Shown here: positions 16,729 to 26,005 of the stretch, piece by piece
Layout of the letters: every line of letters starts with the position of its first letter
How positions within the stretch are numbered: the stretch's first letter is position 1
Assembly: GCA_964473365.1 (NCBI GenBank)
Contig: CAYYOV010000005.1
Span: 34,272 to 98,271, forward strand
DNA: 64,000 bases
Source of the DNA: 2-02-FULL-55-14 sp964473365
GTDB taxonomy: Bacteria; Bacteroidota; Ignavibacteria; UBA10030
Direction of reading: 5' to 3'
Made by a program: the position numbers and the translations under genes
Notes under the pieces: generated by a model
What the model saw: the letters and a program-made list of their open reading frames with translations, nothing else
What the model was told of the DNA's origin: nothing
Database searches by the model: none

Positions 16729-17291
16729 TCCTGGTGATCGACAACTACGACTCCTTTACCTACAACCTCGTGCAATACCTTGGCGAGCTAAAGCAGGAGG
16801 TCACGGTCGTCAGGAATGACGAGACGACGCCCGCAGCGATCAAGTCCATGGGGCCGAAAGGCATCCTCATCTCTCCGGGGCCATGCACACCCGCCGAAGC
16901 AGGCGTTTCAGTCGATGTAATCAAGGAGTGTGGTCCATCCATACCGATCTTGGGTGTCTGTCTTGGCCACCAATCGATCGGAGCGGCATATGGAGGCGTC
17001 GTCAAGCGAGCGAGCGAGATCGTCCACGGCAAGACCTCGCGCATCCACCATTCGGGTAGGGGGGTATTCCTCGGGATCCCTTCGCCCTTTACGGCCACGC
17101 GCTACCATTCGCTCATCGTCGAGCGAGAAAGCATTCCGTCGGACCTCGAGATCACGGCTTGGACCGACGATGGCACCATCATGGGAGTCCAACACCGCAG
17201 GTATCGGGTGTTCGGCGTACAGTTCCATCCGGAATCGATCGCGACGGAGTTCGGCCACGAGCTTCTGAAGAACTTTCTTGCCATGAGGTGA
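16725..17291 (+). CDS. trpG: Anthranilate/aminodeoxychorismate synthase glutamine amidotransferase subunit
   Basis: A 188-residue class I glutamine amidotransferase that delivers ammonia to TrpE. NYDSFTYNLVQYLGE opens the protein, SPGPCTP is the oxyanion strand, the nucleophile cysteine is in GVCLGHQ (near residue 78), and the catalytic histidine and glutamate are in FHPES (near 170). Such subunits often serve both TrpE and PabB. It overlaps trpE by ATGA. The following 85 bases hold no clear terminator. Confidence 0.93.
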   Translation: MILVIDNYDSFTYNLVQYLGELKQEVTVVRNDETTPAAIKSMGPKGILISPGPCTPAEAGVSVDVIKECGPSIPILGVCLGHQSIGAAYGGVVKRASEIVHGKTSRIHHSGRGVFLGIPSPFTATRYHSLIVERESIPSDLEITAWTDDGTIMGVQHRRYRVFGVQFHPESIATEFGHELLKNFLAMR

Positions 17292-17376
17292 CGGTGAAGA
17301 GGGGCGAAGCGCATGGAAGGAACGATGGTGCACGTCTCGACGTGATCAGCGCCGGACTCCATCGCACGCGCCTGAC

Positions 17377-18642
17377 ATGAACCATCGATGGCTCGCTTTG
17401 GCTGCCATCGTTGTGCTGATGGCTGCTGTGGCTCTTGATTGTGGCCGCCGGGAACGAGACCCCGGCCTCGTCGAATTGTGGACACTGCAGCTTTCGCCCA
17501 CGTTCGACGACTATATGAACGGGATCTTGGGGCGCTTTGAAGCTACACATCCGGGCGTGAAGGTCCGATGGGTGGATGTGCCGTATGAGGGCTTCACACA
17601 GAAGCTCATTGCCGCGCTTTCGGCAGGCGACGCTCCCGACGTCGTCAATCTTCCAGCCGATTTGATCCTTCAATACGTTCGCCTCGACGCACTGGCGTCC
17701 GTCGATACGCTCATCCCGGATGACCAACAGGCCGACTACCTTCCCGCGGCTTTGGAACCGATGCGCTTCGGAGGCCAGACCTATGGTGTTCCCTGGTATC
17801 TTGCCACGAAGATCCTCATCGCCGATTCTACAGCCCTGCTGGCGGCGGGTCTCTCGACCGACCTTCCGACGACATATGACGGCATCCTCACGCTTGCCCT
17901 TGCCTACCGCGCGAAGACAGGACGCCCCGGTTTCTTCTTCAATCTTGTGGTCGACAGCTACATGCTTCAGGTTTTCGAGAGCGAGGGCATCCCTGTCCTT
18001 TCATCGGACGGCCGCCGGGCGGTGTTTGCCGTTCCGCAGGCAGTGAAGGTCCTCCAGGGTTGGCTCGAGGCCTTCTCTCGTGGTGCGCTCCCCCGCGAAT
18101 CGCTCATGGCCGGCCACCAGGGAGGGATCGATCTGTACCAGGCCGGCGCAGTGCCGATGTTCATCGGGGCTCCTCAGTTCCTCCGGCTTATCGCAGAGAA
18201 TGCGCCCGACCGTCTGAAGCAAACGATCGTGGCGCCGGCTCCGACGGGGGCCGCCGGTTGGAAGGAGTTGGACGTTATGGCGCTTGCGGTCACGAGCACG
18301 TCGCGGAACCCGCGTGCTGCGGCTGACCTCGCGGCGTTCATCACGTCCGGTCCTGTGCAACTCGAGTTCTCCAAGCTCGTTCCTGTTTTTCCGTCCGTTC
18401 GCTCAGCGTTGCAGGACCGTACCTTCCGTATGAGTGACGGTTCGCTTGCCGGTACTGCGCGCCTGACGGCCGCGGTCCAGCTCCCGGCAGCAAGAGTTCT
18501 CCGGCCGTCGATTCCCCAGTACCCGCGACTTCGCGAGATCTTCAAAGACCAGATGCTGGCCTGCTTCCTGGGTCGTCGGACGGCTGGTGCGGCGCTTGCC
18601 GAAGCTCAACGACAGTGGAACGAAGTCCTGGCCGAGCCATGA
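17377..18642 (+). CDS. Sugar ABC transporter substrate-binding protein
   Basis: A 421-residue extracellular solute-binding protein of the UgpB/MalE type (family 1). The N-terminus has a hydrophobic signal (LALAAIVVLMAAVAL) ending at a cysteine at about residue 22 (ALDC), a non-canonical lipobox, so it is probably a lipoprotein. The mature part has VELWTLQLSP, a FEATHPGVKVRWVDVPYEG block and AALSAGDAPDVVNL, typical of carbohydrate-binding members. It leads an operon with two permeases (ATGA and GTGA overlaps) but no ATPase. Confidence 0.88.
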   Translation: MNHRWLALAAIVVLMAAVALDCGRRERDPGLVELWTLQLSPTFDDYMNGILGRFEATHPGVKVRWVDVPYEGFTQKLIAALSAGDAPDVVNLPADLILQYVRLDALASVDTLIPDDQQADYLPAALEPMRFGGQTYGVPWYLATKILIADSTALLAAGLSTDLPTTYDGILTLALAYRAKTGRPGFFFNLVVDSYMLQVFESEGIPVLSSDGRRAVFAVPQAVKVLQGWLEAFSRGALPRESLMAGHQGGIDLYQAGAVPMFIGAPQFLRLIAENAPDRLKQTIVAPAPTGAAGWKELDVMALAVTSTSRNPRAAADLAAFITSGPVQLEFSKLVPVFPSVRSALQDRTFRMSDGSLAGTARLTAAVQLPAARVLRPSIPQYPRLREIFKDQMLACFLGRRTAGAALAEAQRQWNEVLAEP

Positions 18643-19490
18643 GTCGCCGATTCACCATCTTCGTGTTGCTCGCGCCGGCGGGGAGTTTCCTGATCCTCTT
18701 CACGGCCGTCCCATTCTTCGATGTTGTTCGCATGTCATTCGAACAGCATTCGTTCGTCCATCCGCCCGTCTGGGTCGGATTTGGTCAATACGCGGCCCTG
18801 TGGCAGGATCCAGCGGCGCTCGCGGCGCTCGGCAACAGTTTGGCGTACCTCCTCGTCACCCCTATGGTCATTGGGCTATCGCTCGGTGTCGCATTTCTGC
18901 TCAGGTCGGAGTGGCGGGGGAGAGGTGTGATGCGTCTTGTGATGTTTCTGCCGGTCCTGACGCCGATGGTCGTGGGCGGGATCATGTGGCGTTGGATCTT
19001 CCAGGAAGATGTCGGACTCTTGAACGCCCTGTTGATGAGTGGTGGTATCGTAGGCGGACCGATCCCGTGGCTTTCGTCGTACCCGTTGAACCTGATCACG
19101 TCGATGACCCTGACGATCTGGAAGGGCTTGGGGTACTACGGATTGATCTTCGTTGCCGGGTTGACCGCGATCCCGCGCGAAGTAGAGGAAAGCGCCGAAT
19201 TGGAGGGAGCCGAAGGCTGGACGAAGTTCTGGCATATCATCGTTCCATTGCTGCGTCCCACGATCCTCGTGGCCTCCGTCATTTCGGGTATTTCAGCACT
19301 GAAGGTCTTCGATGAGCTCTATGTTCTTGCTCCGCACGCAGCAGCGTCCCAGAAGACCATCCTGCCGCTGATCTATCAGATGGCGTTTGTGGACCTCCGG
19401 TTCGGACCGGCGGCAGCTTTGAGTGTCATTCTCTTCCTCGCGCTTCTGGGGATGTCGGTGCTGCAGATGAGAATGTGGAGGGACGAGTGA
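18639..19490 (+). CDS. Sugar ABC transporter permease (UgpA/MalF type)
   Basis: A 283-residue inner-membrane permease with six predicted membrane segments. The cytoplasmic EAA loop that contacts the ATPase is EEVEESAELEGAEGWTKFW (about residues 184-202). The ATG at 18639 overlaps the binding-protein stop; the frame from 18615 is too long. Partner of the next permease and of an ATPase encoded elsewhere. Confidence 0.9.
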   Translation: MSRRFTIFVLLAPAGSFLILFTAVPFFDVVRMSFEQHSFVHPPVWVGFGQYAALWQDPAALAALGNSLAYLLVTPMVIGLSLGVAFLLRSEWRGRGVMRLVMFLPVLTPMVVGGIMWRWIFQEDVGLLNALLMSGGIVGGPIPWLSSYPLNLITSMTLTIWKGLGYYGLIFVAGLTAIPREVEESAELEGAEGWTKFWHIIVPLLRPTILVASVISGISALKVFDELYVLAPHAAASQKTILPLIYQMAFVDLRFGPAAALSVILFLALLGMSVLQMRMWRDE

Positions 19491-20296
19491 GACGGATCGT
19501 ACGCACATTAGGCGTTCTCGTCCTCGGAGTTGTCCTGGCGGGTCCGTTCGTCTGGATGGCTGTCACTTCGATCAAGGGTACTGAAGAGATCTTCGCGGTT
19601 CCGCCATCGCTCATTCCGTCTGACCCGCAGTGGTCGAACTTTGTGGACGTCTGGCGTCAGATCCCATTCGCGACATATGCCATCAACAGTCTGCTCGTCG
19701 CGGGTGGGTCGGTCGTCCTGATGGTCGTGCTTTCTGCCGCGGCAGCGTATCCGCTCGCGAGGATGAGGTTCCGCGGCCGCACTTTCATCCTGGGGGCACT
19801 GCTGGCGAGTTTGCTCATCCCGGAACAGATCCTGTTCGTCCCGCTATTCAGTTTGGTGATGCAGTTCGGATTGCTGAACACCCTCCCGGGTATTGTCGTG
19901 CCGTTCGCGGTCAACGCATTTGGAATCCTCTATCTGCGTCAGTACTATCTGACGATCCCGCGGGAACTTGACGATGCAGCCGCCCTCGACGGCTGTTCAC
20001 CGCTTCGATATTGGTGGTCGATCCTTTTGCCGTTGTCACGTCCCGCGCTGGGTTCTCTGGCTGTCCTTACGTTCGTCAGCTCGTGGAACAATCTCCTGTG
20101 GCCGCTGATCGTTGCACGCGATGCTTCCGCGATGACGCTGCCCGTCGGCTTGACCGGACTGACCACGGCATTTTCGGCGAATTTTCGTCTCGTTGCCGCG
20201 GGTGCCGTACTCTCGCTGATCCCGGCGCTCCTTGTCTATGTGGTCGGTCAAAAGGCACTCGTTGAAGGCCTTACACGAGGAGGGGTAAAGGGATAG
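19487..20296 (+). CDS. Sugar ABC transporter permease (UgpE/MalG type)
   Basis: A 269-residue inner-membrane permease. The EAA loop is RELDDAAALDGCSPLRYWW (about residues 160-178) and six membrane segments are visible. The start is GTG at 19487, giving a GTGA overlap with the first permease and sitting just after GGAGGGA; GTG 19475 is an alternative four codons upstream. No ATPase gene follows; transcription probably stops at the hairpin at 20352. Confidence 0.9.
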   Translation: MRRIVRTLGVLVLGVVLAGPFVWMAVTSIKGTEEIFAVPPSLIPSDPQWSNFVDVWRQIPFATYAINSLLVAGGSVVLMVVLSAAAAYPLARMRFRGRTFILGALLASLLIPEQILFVPLFSLVMQFGLLNTLPGIVVPFAVNAFGILYLRQYYLTIPRELDDAAALDGCSPLRYWWSILLPLSRPALGSLAVLTFVSSWNNLLWPLIVARDASAMTLPVGLTGLTTAFSANFRLVAAGAVLSLIPALLVYVVGQKALVEGLTRGGVKG

Positions 20297-20310
20297 GCGC
20301 AAGGCCTCTC

Positions 20311-20341
20311 TTGCTTCTTGAGCAAGGGGGGTGTATATTGA
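20311..20341 (+). promoter_or_regulatory. Promoter of the rimP-nusA-infB cluster
   Basis: TTGCTT at 20311-20316, a 17-base spacer, and TATATTGA at 20334-20341. A perfect 6-base inverted repeat CTTGCT/AGCAAG (20310-20315 and 20321-20326) overlaps the -35 and could be an operator. The predicted start is about 20346-20348, just before the leader hairpin. Confidence 0.65.
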
Positions 20342-20351
20342 AATGTTTCGG

Positions 20352-20381
20352 AATAGCCCGCTGGAACGGGCTATTTTTTTT
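20352..20381 (+). terminator. Terminator-like hairpin in the rimP leader
   Basis: AATAGCCCG at 20352-20360 pairs perfectly with CGGGCTATT at 20367-20375 around a 6-base loop, followed by eight T (20374-20381). Only three bases later comes the rimP ATG. It may end transcripts from the upstream ABC operon, or act as an attenuator or translation-blocking structure for rimP. Confidence 0.8.
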
Positions 20382-20384
20382 GCT

Positions 20385-20840
20385 ATGAACCCAATGCGTG
20401 AGCGGCTGATCCCCATCGTTACGCCAATCGTGGAACGGGCAGGAGCGTATCTCGTCGACCTGGTCCTGAAGGTCGAACATCGTTCGCGCACTGTTCAGAT
20501 CCAAGTTGATACGGATAGCGGGGTCTCGATCGGGACTTGCGCATCGATCAGTCGTGAGTTGGGTCCCATCCTGGAGACTGTCGAGGGGTTGCAGGGACCA
20601 TTCCGGCTGGAAGTTACGTCGCCCGGGGCCGATAGACCGCTACGGTTGCTTCGCCAGTATCCCCGGCATGTTGGCCGGCCGTTCCGACTGACCGTACGCC
20701 AGGGAGAGTCCACAACGACCCTGCGCGGACGGCTCAAGGCCGTAGAAGGCACGACGCTGACATTCGACGTCAAAGGTGAAGCGCCCGTGGCAGTTGCCTT
20801 TGACGACATTCAAGAAAGTATCATCGAACTACCGTGGTGA
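20385..20840 (+). CDS. rimP: Ribosome maturation factor RimP
   Basis: A 151-residue protein needed for 30S subunit maturation. It has the RimP N-terminal domain (RLIPIVTPIVERAGAYLVDL, VQIQVDTDSGVSIGTC, LEVTSPGADRPL near residue 82) and a C-terminal SH3-like domain. The start is taken as ATG 20385, right after the leader hairpin (ATG 20394 is an alternative). A longer frame from GTG 20331 would read through the promoter and hairpin and is rejected. First gene of the nusA-infB cluster. Confidence 0.92.
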   Translation: MNPMRERLIPIVTPIVERAGAYLVDLVLKVEHRSRTVQIQVDTDSGVSIGTCASISRELGPILETVEGLQGPFRLEVTSPGADRPLRLLRQYPRHVGRPFRLTVRQGESTTTLRGRLKAVEGTTLTFDVKGEAPVAVAFDDIQESIIELPW

Positions 20841-20871
20841 CCGCTCGAAGCGGTCCGTTTTGGAGGATTCC

Positions 20872-22218
20872 ATGAATCACGAGATCGTCGACTCATTCTC
20901 ACTCATGGCCCGTGAGAAGGGGCTCGACCGGGATATTCTCATCGGCATCATCGAAGACATCTTCGGGATGATGGTGAAGAAGAAATACGGCCTGAACGCC
21001 AAGTACGACATTGTCGTGAACATGGACAAGGGCGACATTGAGATCTACCTCGAAAAGGAGGTAGTGGCCGAGGTCACCGATCCGAGCATCCAGATCTCGG
21101 TCGAGGACGTGAAGGCCAAGACGGGCGAGGAACTGGAGCCTGGCGAGGAATACGTCGAGATCATCCCTCTCGCCGATTTCGGCCGCCGACTCGTCATCAG
21201 CGCCAAGCAGAACCTGAACCAGCGCATCAAGGAGATCGAGCGCGAGACGATCTTCAATGAGTATTCAAATTCCATCGGCGAGATCGTCGTTGGCGAGATC
21301 TACCAGATCCGCAAAGGACGCGGCGAGATCCTCGTCATGCATAACAAATCCGAGCTGATCCTGCCGCGCAGCGAACAGATCTACAAAGAACGGTATAAGA
21401 AGGGCGACACGCTTCGCGCGGTCGTCAAAGAGGTCCGAAAGGGGACAGGCAACCCCACCGTCATCATTTCACGGGCCGATCCGCAGTTCCTCGTCCGTTT
21501 GTTCGAGATCGAGATCCCAGAGATCTACGACGGTATCATTGAGATCAAGCGCATCGCGCGCGAGCCGGGAGACCGGGCCAAGGTTGCCGTCCAGTCTCAC
21601 GACGAACGGATCGACGCCGTCGGCGCCTGCGTGGGCATGAAGGGCGTCCGCATTCACGCGATCGTCCGCGAGCTGAACAACGAGAATATCGACGTCATCA
21701 ATTACTCCGAGGACCCGTTGGTGTTCATCCAACGAGCCATGGCTCCGGCAAAGCTGAAGGAAGTGAAGGTGGACGCGGAGACGAAAAAGGCCAGCGTGCT
21801 CGTGGCCGTCGACCAGGTGTCCCTCGCCATCGGCCGGGGCGGACAAAACGTTCGGCTCGCGTCCAAGCTCACCGGTTTCGATATCCAGGTGCTGAAAGAA
21901 GGCGGTGAGGAAGAAGAATACGATATGGATCTCTCCGAGTTCCGCGAGGAATTGGGAGACGTTCTGTTCCACAAGTTCTTTGACGAAGGATACGAAACGG
22001 TCCGTTCGGTCATTGAGACGCCGAGGGCTGAACTTCTTGCTGCGCTCGGCATCGAAGAGGCGAAACTCGACGAGATCGTCGGGATGTTGCGACAGGGCCT
22101 GGAAGAGGCCGAAGTGGACGAGGAAGAAAGCAATGCCGCGGACCGGGCGCCCAGCGCTCCGGCCGCCCCTCCGGCGCCCAGTGATGCGCCGGCGGAAACC
22201 GATCGAACCGATGCCTGA
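20872..22218 (+). CDS. nusA: Transcription termination/antitermination protein NusA
   Basis: A 448-residue RNA-polymerase-binding factor that modulates pausing and termination. The N-terminal domain (residues about 1-135) is followed by the S1 domain (GEIVVGEIYQI), the KH domains (ACVGMKGVRIHAIVREL and AIGRGGQNVRLASKLTG), and a C-terminal helix-hairpin-helix region. An acidic then alanine/proline-rich tail of about 45 residues ends the protein. TGGAGGA at 20861-20867 sets the start at 20872. NusA is part of the classical rimP-nusA-infB order. Confidence 0.96.
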   Translation: MNHEIVDSFSLMAREKGLDRDILIGIIEDIFGMMVKKKYGLNAKYDIVVNMDKGDIEIYLEKEVVAEVTDPSIQISVEDVKAKTGEELEPGEEYVEIIPLADFGRRLVISAKQNLNQRIKEIERETIFNEYSNSIGEIVVGEIYQIRKGRGEILVMHNKSELILPRSEQIYKERYKKGDTLRAVVKEVRKGTGNPTVIISRADPQFLVRLFEIEIPEIYDGIIEIKRIAREPGDRAKVAVQSHDERIDAVGACVGMKGVRIHAIVRELNNENIDVINYSEDPLVFIQRAMAPAKLKEVKVDAETKKASVLVAVDQVSLAIGRGGQNVRLASKLTGFDIQVLKEGGEEEEYDMDLSEFREELGDVLFHKFFDEGYETVRSVIETPRAELLAALGIEEAKLDEIVGMLRQGLEEAEVDEEESNAADRAPSAPAAPPAPSDAPAETDRTDA

Positions 22219-22253
22219 CGTACGCAGCGTGACCGGAAAGCACAGACATCCGC

Positions 22254-24902
22254 ATGGCTGAAAAGAAGATCAAGATCTACAATCTGGCGAAAGAGCTGAA
22301 CCTCGCCAGCGACACGATCCTGGAGTTCCTCCACAAGAAGGGCTTCGAGGCGAAGAACCACATGTCGACCGTGACGGACGACATGTTGCACGCCGTGATG
22401 GGCCACTTCAAGAAGGAGAAGGATGTCGCGGAGCGACACAACCGGAAGGTGCAGGAATTCCGCACGTCCCGGAAGAAGGACACGCCGGAGAAGAGTGAGA
22501 AGAAGATTGAGGAAGCTTCGGGAGACGAGGTTTCGGCTTCCATCGAGATTGCGGCAGAAGTCGAAGCTCCGGCGGTTGAACCAGAGCCTGCCGAGACGGT
22601 AGAAGCGCCAGTCGTTGGAGAGATCGAAGACGCCTCGCTGACCCCGGAAGCTGGGGTAGAGACACCGGTCGTTGCGGCCGCTGCGGGGGAGCCTGGTGAC
22701 GCCGAAATTCCGGCTGAGGAGGAAGCCCCTTCGCTCTCGACCGCTGCCAGAAAACCACAATCCCCCCTCGAAGCGCTCCAAGCCCGGCAGACCCGCGGCC
22801 TGACGATCAAGGGAAGGCTCGACCTCACGAAGACGGCCAAGCCGGCCGCCGGAGGAGAATCGGAAGCGGACAAGAAGAAGAAAAAGAAGAAGAAGATCCG
22901 GACGGAGCCGACGAAGGTCAAAGCCGGCGCGACCACGACGCGCGAAGAAGACGACGCCAAAGCGAAGAAGAAGAAGAAGGGCCGTCGTGCGGAAGTGAAC
23001 GTGGCCGATGTAGACCGTGCCATCCGGGAAACGATGACGGAAATGACCGAAGATACGGTGGCCAATGCCCGTGCTGCGGTCAAGAAAAAGAAGAAGGAAC
23101 GACGCGAAGAGGCCGAAGCCCGGTTGCAGGAGGAGCAGGAACAGGAACGTACGCGCCTTCGTGTGACGGAGTTCGTTTCGGTTGGCGAGCTGGCCAACAT
23201 GATGCGCGTCTCGGTCGCCGACGTGATCCAGAAGGTCATGGGGCTGGGGATCATGGTCTCGATCAATCAGCGCCTTGACAAGGACACGATCACGCTGGTG
23301 GCCGACGAGTTCGGTTTCCAGGTGACGTTCCAGGAAGGATTCACGGCTGAGGAACTCGAAGACTTTGTGGACGAGACGGAAGATCTCGTGACGCGTCCTC
23401 CGGTCGTGACGATCATGGGCCATGTCGACCATGGAAAGACCTCGCTCCTGGACTATATCCGTCGAGCGAACGTTGTTGCCGGCGAGTCGGGAGGGATCAC
23501 GCAGCATATCGGTGCCTACGAGGTAACGATCGGGAACGGCCGTCAGATCACGTTCCTCGATACACCCGGTCACGAGGCCTTCACGGCCATGCGTGCCCGC
23601 GGTGCGCAAGTAACAGATATCGTCGTCCTCGTTGTCGCGGCGGACGACGCGGTCATGCCGCAAACGCTCGAAGCGATCAGCCACGCCCAGGCCGCGAACG
23701 TACCAATGGTCGTGGCCATCAACAAGATCGACAAGCCCGACTCCAATCCCGAGCGTATCAAGCAGCAGCTCGCAGAACGTGGCTTGCTCGTCGAAGAGTA
23801 CGGCGGCAAGTATCAAGTCGTCGAGCTGTCGGCGAAGTCGGGAAAGAATGTCGAACTGCTGCTCGAAAAGATCGCGCTTGAAGCGGATGTGCTCGACCTG
23901 AAAGCAAATCCGGATCGGTTGGCGCGGGCGGCGGTTGTGGAAGCGGAACTCGACAAGGGGCGCGGGATCACCGCCACGGTCCTGGTTCAGAAGGGGACCC
24001 TCCGCATTGGCGATGCGTTCGTCGTCGGTATCTGGAGCGGCCGTGTTCGTGCTATGTTCGACGAACGCGGTCAGCGGGTCGAGGCGGCTGGTCCGTCGCG
24101 GCCGGTGCAAGTGATCGGGTTCGAAGGCATCCCGCAGGCTGGCGATCCGCTCATCGTCGTCGAAGACGAGCGCGAGGCCCGGGACGTCAGCCTTCGTCGC
24201 CAGCAGCTCAAGCGTGAGCAGGATTTCCGGCAGAACCGCCGCCTGACCTTGGACGACATTTCGAAGCAGATCAAGGATGGCCAGGTCCGCGACCTGCCCG
24301 TCATCGTGAAGGCCGACGTGGACGGCTCGGCAGAGGCGCTCGCCGATTCGCTCATGAAGCTGTCGACGAACGAGGTCAAAGTGCAGGTCATTCACAAGGC
24401 CGTCGGCGGGATCTCCGAATCCGACGTCCTTCTCGCCGTGGCCTCGCAGGCAGTCATCATCGGGTTCCATGTGCGCCCGAACTTGAAGGCTCGTCAGCTC
24501 GCCGAGGCGGAAGAGATCGACATCCGCCTGTATAGCATCATCTACGACGCGATCAATGACGTCAAGTCGGCCCTTGAAGGCATGCTGGCCCCGACGGTGT
24601 CCGAAGAGGTCACGGCGACCGTGGAAGTGCGTGAGACATTCAAGATCTCAAAAGTGGGTACGATCGCGGGATGCTACGTGCGCGACGGCAAGTTGAACCG
24701 GAACGCACGTGTCCGGCTGATCCGTGACGGTATCCAGGTGTTCGACGGATCGCTGGCTTCTCTCAAGCGCTTCAAGGACGACGTGCGCGACGTCGAACAG
24801 GGCTACGAGTGCGGCCTGCATCTCGAAGGGTTCAACGACATCAAGGTGGGCGACGTCATCGAATCGTACCACAGCGTCGAAACGAAGCGTAAACTAGGCT
24901 GA
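22254..24902 (+). CDS. infB: Translation initiation factor IF-2
   Basis: An 882-residue GTPase that places initiator tRNA on the 30S subunit. An IF2-N domain (residues 1-60) is followed by a low-complexity, Glu/Ala/Pro-rich region and several poly-lysine runs (about residues 200-300), then a second IF2-N domain (about 300-370). The G domain has GHVDHGKT at 389-396, DTPGHEAF and NKID, and the C-terminal domains include VIVKADVDGSAEAL. The linker is unusually charged but of a kind common in IF-2. Confidence 0.97.
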   Translation: MAEKKIKIYNLAKELNLASDTILEFLHKKGFEAKNHMSTVTDDMLHAVMGHFKKEKDVAERHNRKVQEFRTSRKKDTPEKSEKKIEEASGDEVSASIEIAAEVEAPAVEPEPAETVEAPVVGEIEDASLTPEAGVETPVVAAAAGEPGDAEIPAEEEAPSLSTAARKPQSPLEALQARQTRGLTIKGRLDLTKTAKPAAGGESEADKKKKKKKKIRTEPTKVKAGATTTREEDDAKAKKKKKGRRAEVNVADVDRAIRETMTEMTEDTVANARAAVKKKKKERREEAEARLQEEQEQERTRLRVTEFVSVGELANMMRVSVADVIQKVMGLGIMVSINQRLDKDTITLVADEFGFQVTFQEGFTAEELEDFVDETEDLVTRPPVVTIMGHVDHGKTSLLDYIRRANVVAGESGGITQHIGAYEVTIGNGRQITFLDTPGHEAFTAMRARGAQVTDIVVLVVAADDAVMPQTLEAISHAQAANVPMVVAINKIDKPDSNPERIKQQLAERGLLVEEYGGKYQVVELSAKSGKNVELLLEKIALEADVLDLKANPDRLARAAVVEAELDKGRGITATVLVQKGTLRIGDAFVVGIWSGRVRAMFDERGQRVEAAGPSRPVQVIGFEGIPQAGDPLIVVEDEREARDVSLRRQQLKREQDFRQNRRLTLDDISKQIKDGQVRDLPVIVKADVDGSAEALADSLMKLSTNEVKVQVIHKAVGGISESDVLLAVASQAVIIGFHVRPNLKARQLAEAEEIDIRLYSIIYDAINDVKSALEGMLAPTVSEEVTATVEVRETFKISKVGTIAGCYVRDGKLNRNARVRLIRDGIQVFDGSLASLKRFKDDVRDVEQGYECGLHLEGFNDIKVGDVIESYHSVETKRKLG

Positions 24903-24908
24903 CCTCCC

Positions 24909-25292
24909 GTGGGCATGCGAGCGGAACGAGTTGCCTCCGTCATTAAGGAGGAGGTCGGCAGGCTGTTTCAGCGCCGATTCACCATCGAGGAGGCTGGTCT
25001 TCTGACAGTGACCGACGTACGGGTCACGCCAGATCTCCGACAGGCGCGCATCTACGTGAGCATCTTCGGCGACGCCAAGCGGAAGGAGCGATCGCTGAAG
25101 CTGCTCGAAGAGCACAAATCAGCGATCCGGTCCGAGATCGGCAAGGCGGTGCGATTGCGCCTGACCCCTGAGGTCTCGTTCCTGTTGGATGAATCGATGG
25201 ACCATGCGATGAATCTTGAGGGGATCTTCAAGAAGATCCATCAGGATGAAGCATCTCGGTCCGATCGTGAACCTGATGAGGCGCAGCCCTGA
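24909..25292 (+). CDS. rbfA: Ribosome-binding factor A
   Basis: A 127-residue KH-fold protein involved in 16S rRNA 5'-end maturation and cold adaptation. RAERVASVIKEEVGRLFQRR opens the protein in the family manner, with TVTDVRVTPDLRQARIYVSI and RLRLTPEVSFLLDESMDHAM following. The start is GTG 24909 or ATG 24915. The stop shares a base with the truB start (TGATG). Confidence 0.93.
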   Translation: MGMRAERVASVIKEEVGRLFQRRFTIEEAGLLTVTDVRVTPDLRQARIYVSIFGDAKRKERSLKLLEEHKSAIRSEIGKAVRLRLTPEVSFLLDESMDHAMNLEGIFKKIHQDEASRSDREPDEAQP

Positions 25293-26005
25293 TGCCCGTC
25301 TGGGATTTCAACGTGGCCGGAGAGATCCTGCTCGTTGACAAACCGGAGCGCTGGTCGTCGTTCGATGTCGTGCGGAAGATGCGCAATCTGTTCCGCATAC
25401 GGAAGATCGGCCATGCGGGGACGCTCGATCCTCGGGCGACTGGCCTGCTGGTGGTCTGCACCGGGCCGAAGACCAAGCGCATCGCAGAATTTGTCGACTA
25501 CGACAAGGAATACACGGGCAGTTTGAGGCTCGGCATCACGACGGCATCGCATGATCTTGAAACGCCCGTCGAACTTGAACGTCCGTGGAGTGGTGTGACA
25601 GGATCGTTGTTGCAGGAGGCGGGCGCGGGCTTTCTCGGGAAGAGCCGACAAACCCCGCCGATGTACTCGGCAGCGAAAGTGCGCGGAAAAGCCCTGTACA
25701 AGTACGCACGGGCCGGCAAGACGGTTGAGCGGCCCGACCGTGAGATCGAGATCCGGGAATTCGAGTTTCCAAAGATCGTTCTCCCAGACGCGGACTTTCG
25801 GTTGGTCTGTTCCAAAGGGACGTATGTGCGTTCCGTCGTGCACGATCTGGGCGAACGGTTGGGTTGTGGCGCCACGCTGACAGGATTGCGTCGCGAACGG
25901 GTTGGACCGTGGTCCGTCGCCGACGCCTGGACGATCGAGCGGCTGATGGAAGCGGCCGCCGACATGCAGTCGCAGGAAGGACATGCAGTACGCACGACGG
26001 CTTGA
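25292..26005 (+). CDS. truB: tRNA pseudouridine(55) synthase TruB
   Basis: A 237-residue enzyme making pseudouridine 55 in the tRNA T loop. The catalytic aspartate is in KIGHAGTLDPRATGLLVV (near residue 47). KPERWSSFDVVRKMR and SRQTPPMYSAAKVRGKALYKYAR are further signatures, and CSKGTYVRSVVHDLG closes the core. It lacks the PUA extension of E. coli TruB, as short bacterial forms do. It overlaps ribF by 23 bases. Confidence 0.95.
   Translation: MPVWDFNVAGEILLVDKPERWSSFDVVRKMRNLFRIRKIGHAGTLDPRATGLLVVCTGPKTKRIAEFVDYDKEYTGSLRLGITTASHDLETPVELERPWSGVTGSLLQEAGAGFLGKSRQTPPMYSAAKVRGKALYKYARAGKTVERPDREIEIREFEFPKIVLPDADFRLVCSKGTYVRSVVHDLGERLGCGATLTGLRRERVGPWSVADAWTIERLMEAAADMQSQEGHAVRTTA

Noticed and set aside
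21702..24470. 922-residue open frame on the minus strand opposite nusA and infB
   Set aside because: It lies wholly antisense to two well-supported genes and has a composition (Arg, Leu, Asp, His-rich) expected from the reverse of GC-biased coding sequence; no domain is recognisable.
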